The position numbers and the translations under genes are program-made. Below, piece by piece: positions 55,587 to 64,000 of a DNA stretch of 64,000 bases (positions within the stretch are counted from its first letter, which is position 1; every line of letters begins with the position of its first letter). Below the pieces are notes generated by a model. That model made no database searches, was not told the DNA's origin, and worked only from the letters and a program-made list of their open reading frames with translations. The stretch comes from Pezicula radicicola (lineage: Eukaryota > Ascomycota > Leotiomycetes > Helotiales > Dermateaceae). Where the stretch lies: the NCBI GenBank assembly GCA_003008705.1, contig PDUO01000056.1, positions 3,042-67,041 of the forward strand. Reading direction: 5' to 3'.

Positions 55587-57299
55587 TCAAACCCCAAAGG
55601 CCGTATAGCACGGAAACTTCTCACCAGCCGTCTCTTCTTCAAACCCAATACACTTCCAGCAGCTCAGTAGTCCGTCTGGATCATACTTATTTTTGATCTC
55701 TAGCAGTCTAGGATAATTCTCTCCCCACCATGCTTCCTGCCAATCAATGGTCCACGGTGACGCCTCGTTTGAGTATGCGCCTCCTCCAGGCGTCAACTCC
55801 TCAGCCATGGTTGTTAAGTTTAACTGTAACTGGATTGAAGCCTGCTTTTCAGATACGGTACTATTCCAAGCCAAACTCTTTCCCATCCCGAGTTCCCAGA
55901 TACTATCCCGCCAGGCCGGAGTTGCTGAGGTAGAGTTTGCTACATAGGGGAAGAGATATGGCGCAGTTGCTGGAATGTAAGGAGAGAATCCGAGCGAGAC
56001 AAGGTGCTCAAGAAGGGAGAGCACTTTAGCCTTCCCAGAATCGCTTTGGAACAGAGATGCGGAAATGAGTCCAGATGCCAGAAAACGTGGTGCTCCTACG
56101 GGTGATGTGTTAGGTATAACATATTTAGTGTAAAAGCTATACCAAGTTGGCAAAATCTCGATCACAACACTTCCGTTATTAGCTCTTGCGAAATCAGCTG
56201 CTGGTTCCATGGAAGCTATTGCTTCGGAGAGATTCAGGAGGGGCGTAATGCTGATAATGTTACTCGCGACATAGTGACCACCCCAACCTTGCTCCGCCCA
56301 ACCAAGCCCATTCTCAACCAGAAGTTCCAACCACTGTCCAATATTAGCACTGGTCTGATTATACTTAATGTATGCCACCGCCAATGGAACCACAGGATCA
56401 ACCCGATGCGTAACCTCCATAACAACACCAAACGTCCCCCCACCACCACCTTTCAACGCCCAGAACAAATCCGAGTTCTGGCAAGCATTCGCAACCCGAA
56501 GAGCTCCATCTGTCGTCACAACTTTAAACTGCACACTCCGATCAATCCCAAGTCCATAAACAGGCGAAAGAACAGAATGGCCACCTCCCTGCACCCAACC
56601 ACCAGCAATCCCAATGGTAGACGCATACCCACCAACAAAAGTAACATTCGACTCCTCCGCAAAGTGATAAACTTCATCAGAATTGACCCCAGCAGCAGTA
56701 GTAATCGTATCAATTCCCTCAACACCATAACAACCCTCAGGAACAAACTCACTATCTCTCCTCAATCCCCCAACTTTCCTCATCCAAAGCGCAAGTGATC
56801 CCTTAAGACTACTCCGCCCAAGATAATCATGTCCACTATTCTTAATACTCAACCTCACACCCGTCTTTCTCGAGAAATTAAACGCAGCACGAATATCTTC
56901 TACTCCCTGTACTTCAATATAATACCGACTTACACTCCCCTGATTACAACTCTTATTATTCGCGAAGGCTAAGGGATCGCTTGGGAGTGTGGGATCAAGA
57001 AGACATTGATCCGTGGCATTGGACGCGCATATCTCATCTTGATTATTCATGAATCCATTATAGAATTGTGTTCGGAAGGTTGAGGATGTGTAATTCTCTT
57101 GAATTGTTGCGCAAAAGGTTGGATCGGGTGTGTTGGGATGTCCTTCGTAGACTGTGAAGCATGGGAGTGAGAGGGGTTTTGCTGTGTATAGTCGACCTTG
57201 GACTGTGGCATTGAGAGTTTCCCAGTCATTTGTACTGATCTCAGCCGAGGCGATACTGGCGAGGGAGAGGATTGCTAATTGCTTCCAGATGTGGTACAT
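55587..57299 (-). CDS. Secreted FAD-linked oxidase with BBE domain (isoamyl-alcohol-oxidase-like)
   Basis: A single exon of 570 aa. It has a signal peptide (about 1-19, ASAE cleavage region) and a Cys-rich N-terminal segment before the FAD domain. NSGHDY carries His157 as the probable covalent FAD site. GWVQGGGHSVLSP and a glycine stretch KGGGGGTFGVV follow, as in this family. The C-terminal BBE region reads NKYDPDGLLSCWKCIGF. Many NxS/T sequons are present. Relatives include mreA-type isoamyl alcohol oxidases and cluster oxidases; the substrate is unknown. Its 3' end faces the dehydratase gene with only about 105 bp between stops, so the pair is convergent. Confidence 0.92.
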   Translation of the reverse strand: MYHIWKQLAILSLASIASAEISTNDWETLNATVQGRLYTAKPLSLPCFTVYEGHPNTPDPTFCATIQENYTSSTFRTQFYNGFMNNQDEICASNATDQCLLDPTLPSDPLAFANNKSCNQGSVSRYYIEVQGVEDIRAAFNFSRKTGVRLSIKNSGHDYLGRSSLKGSLALWMRKVGGLRRDSEFVPEGCYGVEGIDTITTAAGVNSDEVYHFAEESNVTFVGGYASTIGIAGGWVQGGGHSVLSPVYGLGIDRSVQFKVVTTDGALRVANACQNSDLFWALKGGGGGTFGVVMEVTHRVDPVVPLAVAYIKYNQTSANIGQWLELLVENGLGWAEQGWGGHYVASNIISITPLLNLSEAIASMEPAADFARANNGSVVIEILPTWYSFYTKYVIPNTSPVGAPRFLASGLISASLFQSDSGKAKVLSLLEHLVSLGFSPYIPATAPYLFPYVANSTSATPAWRDSIWELGMGKSLAWNSTVSEKQASIQLQLNLTTMAEELTPGGGAYSNEASPWTIDWQEAWWGENYPRLLEIKNKYDPDGLLSCWKCIGFEEETAGEKFPCYTAFGV

Positions 57300-58193
57300 T
57301 GTGGATTTTTCAATTACGAGGACTCAAGGCGCATATTTCGACGACGTCTTATGACATACCTCAGAAGTAATACTTTTTGAAATATCGAAGTCCAACAAAT
57401 TCCAAAGGAGGAATTAGGCGATATTTATACATCGCAGTCTCAAGGTTTTCTGTTTTAAGTTACACGCATCTGCACAACGCTCTGGTTCCTTGAATGAAAT
57501 TACCATTTTGGCTGATCATGGGGATGGTTAACATGTTTTGATTGGTGGGATGTGAAATTCGTACTTGTGGTAACTTTCGTATTGTCAGCACAATGCTTGC
57601 TTACTTGCAGGAAGCGGCCGCTTAGATGAGCAAGAAAAGTGAAAAAATATTCAACGGAGATATATCTCTATTAAACTCATACCCCTGTCATTTATTCTAT
57701 AACAGTGCTTTGATATTACTATTCTTCATTAGGCTTTCTATACCTAGGTTAGACTAAAGATTTTGTTGGTCCTTGTGCGTGGAAGGAAGTATTGAAGCTT
57801 CAAACCGTAGGAAGGATGCAAAGAATCTCTTCGATTTCCCCAGGATTATTCGCTCTTTTATACAAGAAGAAAGCAAGCAAAGAAACCAGAAGCTTAGAGC
57901 TGTCGCCAGCGTGGAAGTGGCTTCGAGCCTTCGACCTGGAAAAGCGACAGGAAGGTTATTAGGAGGATTCCCTCTGTCTTGCTGCTCTCGGTAATATCGT
58001 TTTGATCTTGGTCGTCGCACAAGGAATCTCTTTTTTTTTCTCGAGATTCCTGACGGAGAAAAGAATGAAGATTCCCTACTGCTGGATGTGACGAGATTAT
58101 ATGTAGCTAACTTAGTTAATAAGGGATTTTTGACGATATTTCAGGGTTGATGATTTGGAGGCCATACTTATATCAGTATGATGAGAGCATTAG
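57300..58193. other. Intergenic, promoter of the FAD oxidase and flank of the DUF2235 relic
   Basis: No recognised gene. Frames of 73-88 aa at 57754-58020 on both strands are mutual shadows. The N-terminal part of the DUF2235 protein was looked for here and not found. Confidence 0.45.
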
Positions 58194-59402
58194 GGAGCAT
58201 ATTTTCAGAATCATCTTTTTAGGTTTCTCACTCACGACCCAAATCGAATCCTGTCGTTTAGATTTCTATTTGTGCAAGCTCTGGCTTTGGATGAACATCG
58301 TGCTGCATTCCCACCCACATTGTGGTCTCTTCCAAAGGATCAAGCATCAGGCTCTGATAGAAAAAGAACGAACTTGATCCAGTGGTGTTTTCCAGGATTT
58401 CACATAAAATGTGGTGGAGGAAGTGACGATATGCTGAAAAAACGAAAGGGTGACTTCGGATCAATGGCAAATATCACTTTCGCTTGGATGGTAGATCGAG
58501 TCCAGCTGTTTACGCCTCTTGCTTTTAGTGAAGCGGCTATCTTCTCTATAATTGACCGATATCAGGAAAACATTACCGCCATCATCGAAAAAGAGTATCG
58601 TCTTGACAAAAACAACCATCAACAAGTTTATAGGGGATGGGGAGTTGGACCAAACATCGATAGTATGGACTGGAAGATGCAAGCCACAGGATCTATTTTC
58701 AGAACTCCAGGTCAATATTTCTTGCATGACGAATCACGAATCACCAACGAATACATTCATCCTGTAGTTGGCTTGGCTCTAGATAAGAGTATCCCGCACA
58801 ACTATAATCCGGAGCCCCTACAAGGATTCAAACGGATGTTGCGCAACGAAGTGGGCCAGGAGAACTCATCAGTAAAGGGATACGTCTAGCAGAAAGTTTA
58901 TTCTGCTCCAGCACCGGGAAAGAATGTTATTGGCAAAGCTGTCACTGGGCTAACGTCATACTTCGGATGTAAATCACAACCACTTACGAAGGGAAATAAC
59001 GGCCAGATCACGCTTCAACTCACAGAATTTGTTATCCCACCCGATGAGATTGTGAATGGGATGTATCAATCTCCATGGGGTCATAGTATTGAGCGACATA
59101 TGATCCGTGCAGATACATCAAGGTACTGGCTTGACGAGGGACGCGGTGCCGCTAAGAGGAAGGCAGTTGTTCAACGCACAATCAAATTTATCGAGGAACT
59201 CGATACGGCAAATGGATATGAGAAGCCTCCGTTACGTCTTTATGACCCTTCTCTGTTCCAGGATATCCCGGACGGCTTCAAACTTCTCACAAAAGAGGAT
59301 TTGAAAAGGCTAGAACAGGATTTAGATAAACCTTTCCTGCAGAATCAGGCGTCCGGAGCAGGATTCTCACAGGGTGGATTCTCGCAGTCTGGGTTTAAGT
59401 AA
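58194..59402 (+). pseudogene. Truncated DUF2235 hydrolase relic
   Basis: The frame reads as the C-terminal half of a fungal DUF2235 protein (predicted alpha/beta hydrolase). It has ALALDEHRAAF, then QWCFPGFHIKCGGGSDD, SMANITFAWMVDRV and a C-terminal Gly/Gln/Phe tail. An in-frame TAG at 58887-58889 interrupts it, and the same frame resumes and runs to 59402. There is no ATG at its left end and an in-frame stop lies just upstream (58191-58193). The N-terminal half, which would carry the nucleophile motif GFSRGA, is absent. A short intron removing the TAG would be only about 28 nt, too short to be credible. Best read as a dead gene. Confidence 0.72.
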
Positions 59403-60490
59403 GGGTTTGTAGACGTATAAGGATAATCTGACTTTAAAATCTCAAGTATCTAGTTGTAACCTAGTATCAATATTATTTAAAATGAGATTCTTCAGCTATG
59501 TTTTATGAAGCCTTCTACGTACGTAAAGTAAAGTAATAATTTCTATCTACGATTAGGCTCGCTTAACTTCTTAATTTCTTAAAGCGCGATTGCACATCGG
59601 AGATGGAGAAGTTACAAGCTCGTCTAATACAATAAGCAAACTTATGATTGACAAATGATATAATTCTAATGTCAATTCTAATGAAAGATAGTCAACGGGG
59701 TCCAGTTTTGGTTCTTGAATCTATATATAGAATTGCTAGGTTGTTCTTTAGCCTTTTACTACTTTAGGGGGGTATATTAGGCTCCCGAGTTCCTAACGGC
59801 TAGGAAATGGCTGGAGGAACATTGTACCATAGCGGAGACGGTTTTCCTGATTCCTCTTGCGCAAACTGCATATGAATAGCTATCTTACTTCGCTTGTATT
59901 TAGGCTAACTTCAAGGTCAGGAGTAGGATAAGCATCGGAGTAATACAATTCCGAGTAGGTCGATTTGTCTTATTTAGTTGAATCTAGAGCATTTCATTTT
60001 AGAGTACTATAACTTCAAGTACTACGTAATACAATACGATGATTTGAATGTACAGTACAAGTGGTAGGTAGGAACAACCGAAGATCCCATAGACTTAAGT
60101 TTAAATTTTTCTTTCGCTGAGATGGTTTCATTTTAGTGTTTAGGTAGATGTGGGCAGTTGCTTCTTTTACTGAAGCTGAAATTAAGCATACCTGAGCTAT
60201 CATGAGTCATGGCCTGAGAAAGTACTCTTTGACGTAGCTGGTGACGGGCTGACCACGGGACCGAAATAATCAATTCGGTGCCGATTACAAACTCGACCTC
60301 TCATTCGTTAATTCCGTACTACTTACCGAACCGTTGTCAATTTCTAGTCTAGTTCTACTGTTGTCATGATCTTGAAAGTTGTTCCGACTATGAAGCGTTT
60401 ATATTTATTGGACTGATACTCATGTCACTTCTTCCGCAACTTACTACCCTTCTTTCCTCCTTAACGCCTACTAATCATAATCAAACCACA
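59403..60490. other. Intergenic, promoter of the FAD monooxygenase
   Basis: No gene. AT-rich on the left. An in-frame ATG at 60422 precedes the preferred start at 60491. Confidence 0.45.
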
Positions 60491-62155
60491 ATGTCTCCAA
60501 ACGACCCAAACCACATTCCCGTCCTCATAGTAGGAGGCGGCATAGTCGGTCTTAGCGCCTCTCTCTTTCTCTCCCACCACTCCATCCCATGTATGCTCAT
60601 CGAGCGACACTCCGGAACCTCAATACACCCACGTGCACGCTCAGTAAACGCACGAACTATGGAACTCTATCGCTCCGTCTCCATCTCCTCAGCCGTTCGT
60701 GAAGCAGGAGCTTCATTATCTCCCAGCATAGGTATCTATTCCGGAACCACACTTAAAGAAGTTATCGAGTCCAAACCGCGAAGTGAGAAGAAAAGGAAAT
60801 TTCCATTCGCTAATTTGTTTGAGAAAACTGGTCCGGAATGGGGTCAATGGGGAACGCAGGATATGATTGAACCTGTGTTGTTGAATGCTGCGAGGGAAAG
60901 AAGTGTTGATGCTAGGTTTAATACGGAATGTTTGAGTATTGAACAGGACGAAGATAAAGTCATTGCTTCGCTTAAGGATCGATCAGACAATACCATCTAC
61001 AGTATAACGGCCGACTACTTGATAGCAGCAGATGGAGCTAACTCTCCAATTCGCACCCAACTGGATATACAACGAACAGGACAAGGTTCCATCGGCAATC
61101 TCCTTAACATCCTCTTCAACGCCGATCTAGCCTCCCTCGTCAAAAACCGAGAATTTTCTATCTGCCAAATAAATCGTGAGGAACTCTCTGGCTCCTTCAC
61201 AGCAATAAACAATAGCGATCGCTGGGTTTTCCATCTCGTATACGACCCTACCAAAGGCGAAAAGCCAGAAGATTATCCGCCGGAGAGATGCGTGGATCTC
61301 ATAAGAATCGCGTTAGGAATGCCTGATATCGAGATTAAGGTTAAGAGTATTTTACCCTGGCAAGCAAGTGTGCGGGTTGCGGAGAAATTCCACATAGGCA
61401 GAGTGTTTTTAGCTGGCGATGCAGCGCATCAAATGCCTCCCTATGCTGGCCAAGGTGCCAATTCAGGAATCTCGGATGTACATAATCTGGCGTGGAAATT
61501 AGCAGCAGTACTGAAACAACACGCCTCTCCATCTCTCCTTGAAACATACGAAATAGAACGTCTACCGGTTGATATCGTTGCCGCTGAAGCGTCGGGCTCA
61601 GCAGCTGATGAACGAGGTATGATGTCTCTGAAGAGGGATTTCAAGACGATATTTTCCTTAGTTAAGAGGTTACATATAATGAGTGGATTTGGGTATACTT
61701 ACAGCTCGAAGGCAATCGTGGATGAAAGTACATGGCCGCTAGGTGGTTTGACGTGGCGAGCTTGGACTATGCCTTCAATTTTCTTCTCGCTGGATGGGAG
61801 ACCGGGTACTAGAGCACCGCATATTTGGGTTGAAAAGGATGGGAAACGTATCTCGAGTTTGGATTTGTTTGGGAGGGCTTTTGTGCTGCTTGCTGGAAGT
61901 GATGGGCGTTCGTGGGTGGAAGCCATACAAAAGGTCAAGGAATCTCTTGGAGGTGCTGAAATGCTCGCATTTTGTGTAGGGCCAAAAGGAGATGTTGTTG
62001 GTCTGAATCGTGCGTTTGAAACTGCGGCTGGAATCTCGAGTACAGGCGTATTGCTGGTAAGACCCGATGGGTTCGTAGCATTGAGAGAGAGGAGACTGCC
62101 TGCTGATTACGAGCAACGGTTGAAAGAAGTGATGAGGCAGCTGTTGGGTCTTTGA
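60491..62155 (+). CDS. FAD-dependent aromatic-type monooxygenase (PHBH/phenol hydroxylase fold)
   Basis: 554 aa from the ATG at 60491 (context accacaATG); starting at 60422 would add 23 Ser/Thr/Leu-rich residues. The FAD-binding motif is GGGIVG (15-20), then RARSVNARTMEL. The conserved DG motif is ADGANSP. The second FAD motif is G309-D310 in FLAGDAAHQMPP, followed by GQGANSGISDVHNLAWKL. A thioredoxin-like C-terminal domain (about 440-554) is present, as in the TetX/RdmE/phenol hydroxylase group, ending in LVRPDGFVALR. The enzyme hydroxylates an aromatic or polyketide-type substrate with NAD(P)H and O2. No biosynthetic backbone gene is in the window, so a catabolic or stand-alone role is as likely as secondary metabolism. 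Confidence 0.9.
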   Translation: MSPNDPNHIPVLIVGGGIVGLSASLFLSHHSIPCMLIERHSGTSIHPRARSVNARTMELYRSVSISSAVREAGASLSPSIGIYSGTTLKEVIESKPRSEKKRKFPFANLFEKTGPEWGQWGTQDMIEPVLLNAARERSVDARFNTECLSIEQDEDKVIASLKDRSDNTIYSITADYLIAADGANSPIRTQLDIQRTGQGSIGNLLNILFNADLASLVKNREFSICQINREELSGSFTAINNSDRWVFHLVYDPTKGEKPEDYPPERCVDLIRIALGMPDIEIKVKSILPWQASVRVAEKFHIGRVFLAGDAAHQMPPYAGQGANSGISDVHNLAWKLAAVLKQHASPSLLETYEIERLPVDIVAAEASGSAADERGMMSLKRDFKTIFSLVKRLHIMSGFGYTYSSKAIVDESTWPLGGLTWRAWTMPSIFFSLDGRPGTRAPHIWVEKDGKRISSLDLFGRAFVLLAGSDGRSWVEAIQKVKESLGGAEMLAFCVGPKGDVVGLNRAFETAAGISSTGVLLVRPDGFVALRERRLPADYEQRLKEVMRQLLGL

Positions 62156-62701
62156 TAGCTACCTCCCTAGTTTGGCAGATCAGCCCAAACTAGTAGCTTG
62201 TTAATGTAATATAGTATTAGACTCCCTTCTTTTATAATTTATTACAGTATTATTGTATTGATTGGGTAGATTGCAATTTTATAGTAGTGTAGATCTGATA
62301 TAGGAAAGAATTTAGCAATTGATAGCTAATAGGTAATTACTTAAATGCCATGATGGAAACTTAACTGTTGTAAAATATTCATCTAACTAGATAAGGGTAG
62401 CTGTGAGAACAATTTTTACATAAGGACCCAACGGGCTCATCATTGCAGGGTTTAGTCGAGCCAAGAAGCAAATCACGGTCTCCAGAAAAAGTAAAGCTGT
62501 AAAAGAATTCGAGGCTTGACAATTAGAGGTCTAGGTAATACAAACCTATGGAAGGTTATTAGGATATTTTGGGAAACTTTTAAAGAGAACGTTTCAGTGA
62601 GGTACGATAAAAATGATGCTATAATAGTCAACTTATCTCTGTCTCTGTTGTATTAGACACTATAAAAATTTCTGCACTAATTAGGTTAAATTACTAGAAT
62701 T
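62156..62701. other. Intergenic, AT-rich
   Basis: 3' flank of the monooxygenase, no gene seen. Confidence 0.45.
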
Positions 62702-62809
62702 CAACAACTAACTTGTTTTGAGTAACTTACTAGATTTGAGTAACTAACTTGATTTGAGTAACTAACTTGATTTGAGTAACTTACTAGAGTTGAGTAACTT
62801 ACTGGATTT
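62702..62809 (+). repeat. 18-bp minisatellite, about six units
   Basis: Five clear tandem units of 18 bp start at 62720, 62738, 62756, 62774 and 62792 (consensus GAGTAACTNACTTGATTT, with ACTAG and ACTGG variants). A partial sixth lies at the left. Diverged relatives occur at 16308-16445 and, reversed, at 36067-36190. Confidence 0.85.
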
Positions 62810-62963
62810 GTGCCCTGCCTTTTCGAGTTTAGCGCTCCCGCTTCGGATATGGCGCTCGCTTCCGAAGCCGCTGTTTTTGATGTGCTCGAGTGGCGGCGAG
62901 CTGCATTATTTATCTCTGCTACAACATTATATGATAATATAATAATCACCCTTACACCTCAAG

Positions 62964-64000
62964 ATGTCAGATGTGGTACCCCACTCTTGCATCCATTGCC
63001 AGACTAGGTTCCTCATCGATAGTAGTGATCCTGAACTAAACAACAAAGTTTCCCTTGGATTTTGGAGGATATGGAGCCCATCTGAGAAGCCAGTCACAAT
63101 GAATGACTTGGAGAAGTTAGCATCGGCTGGCTGCAGCTTTGCAAAGTATACCCTTAGTAGAATCACACCTGAGGACAATAACTTCCCAAGTGATGCTCTG
63201 GTTGCCCGTTATCCCCCGGACTCATACGAGGACTATTCTAATTCTCTCATTATCGGGCTTCCGAGTCGGCAGTACCCGTATGCCCAACTGGCGTGCATGG
63301 TAGATGAAGGTGAGGAATTTGCGTTTCACTGTTCAAGCCTGTGAATATTTAGTAGAGGATATTTTGGTTGGAAATCGGCTTGACAGTTTGGCGATCAAAT
63401 TTATATAATTTCAATCCTTTTGTCTCCCTAAGTCATTTTACTAAAATCATTATTGTTTCTAGAGAGTCCAGTAGCCCAGGAAGTGACCCAGAGGCCACCA
63501 AATATCGAGCCCGGTTCTGAAGAGTCCTTTAGGCTCGCCAAGAGGTGGTTGAGGGACTGTCTGGAGGACCACCAATCGTGTCCGAAGCCACTTCGCAACT
63601 TCATGCCTACCAGGGTTCTTGAAATTTCCGACCCCGACTCAAGTGTCTATATTCGAGAGAAGCTTTCCGCTGCCCCATACGCAGCCCTATCGTATTGCTG
63701 GGGTGGCCCACAAAGAGTCTCCCTAACTAAATCCCGACAGAGGATTGGTGGGTGGGTCATTCCCCAGGACACCCTGCCCCAAACGACACAGGATGCTATG
63801 CGCGTAGCTCGGGAGCTGGGGCTAAAGTATATCTGGGTGGACTCTCTCTGCATTATCCAGGACGACGAGGAAGATATGGCTACCGAGATTGGCCATATGG
63901 CCGATATCTACCAACAGTCTTATGTGACGATAATGGCGAGCAGGGCGAAAAGTGTTGAAGAGGGCTTCCTGCACCCACGCTTTCCGTTCGGGGCTGCAAA
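62964..64000 (+). CDS. HET-domain protein (heterokaryon incompatibility), 3' truncated by the window
   Basis: Exon 1 is 62964-63309 and exon 2 starts at 63473 (163-bp intron, GTGAGG donor, TTTCTAG acceptor, shared Glu codon) and runs past the window end. The N-terminus has CIHC and a helical region typical of large HET proteins. The HET core begins with YAALSYCWGG, then RVARELGLKYIWVDSLCIIQDD, EIGHMADIY and VTIMASRA. HET domains trigger cell death or growth arrest after fusion of unlike strains when paired with a partner allele, but most genomic copies are uncharacterised. About 291 codons are visible. The C-terminus, which would show any NACHT or repeat domain, is missing. Confidence 0.88.

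Noticed and set aside
56274..56798. 174-aa frame antisense to the FAD oxidase
   Set aside because: Asn/Thr/Pro-rich reverse reading of a strong conserved gene; a codon-bias artefact.
51342..62155. Classical secondary-metabolite gene cluster
   Set aside because: Oxidases and a monooxygenase are present, but no PKS, NRPS, terpene synthase or DMATS, and no cluster regulator or transporter, is visible.
62720..62809. CRISPR-like array
   Set aside because: The units are directly adjacent with no spacers and the organism is a eukaryote; it is a minisatellite.

Overview
This window is nuclear DNA from a filamentous ascomycete (Pezizomycotina). The signs are short GT-AG introns (mostly 47-110 bp, often GTAAGT donors with CTAAC/CTGAT-like branch sites), repeat-induced point mutation (RIP) at the left edge, a HET-domain gene, a PTH11-like membrane protein, secreted flavin oxidases and an intron-containing tRNA. 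The gene content would suit Leotiomycetes, but that placement is inference; no ribosomal or other diagnostic marker is present. Gene models were spliced by hand from reading frame, splice signals and family knowledge. Coordinates given as start..end span the whole gene, and exons are listed in the evidence.

Layout. 1-3870: a Ty1/copia retrotransposon destroyed by extreme RIP, on the minus strand, still readable as gag-pre-integrase, integrase and the start of reverse transcriptase. It contains an assembly gap flanked by an exact 91-bp duplication. 4758-8111: a P-type cation ATPase of the Na,K-ATPase-like (IIC) type. 9026-9795: a decayed amino-acid permease. 11551-12908: a PTH11-like receptor-type protein with a GC-AG intron. 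12.9-17.8 kb: repeat-bearing, gene-poor DNA with a MITE-like element. 17807-19281: a probable fusion carrying a UPF0303 domain. 20112-21141: an SDR. 22288-23943: D-arabinono-1,4-lactone oxidase.

24.9-34.9 kb is a housekeeping block: SLS1 (mitochondrial expression), NSE3 (SMC5/6), the SF3b 10-kDa subunit, a zinc-finger-like protein and a VHS-GAT trafficking adaptor, mostly single-copy conserved genes with compact spacing and divergent promoters. 36.8-38.2 kb: a secreted DCR2-like metallophosphoesterase, then tRNA-Ala(UGC). 38.6-45.2 kb is largely AT-rich intergenic DNA around a DUF1479 gene. 45.3-46.6 kb: an alpha/beta hydrolase. 49.1-50.9 kb: small genes plus a SHB17-like phosphatase.

51.3-62.2 kb is an oxidoreductase-rich stretch: two secreted flavin oxidases on either side of trans-3-hydroxy-L-proline dehydratase, a truncated DUF2235 relic and an FAD monooxygenase. 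No polyketide synthase, peptide synthetase or terpene synthase is present, so it is not a classical secondary-metabolite cluster. The window ends inside a HET-domain gene lying just after an 18-bp minisatellite. Related copies of that minisatellite occur at 16.3 kb and 36.1 kb.
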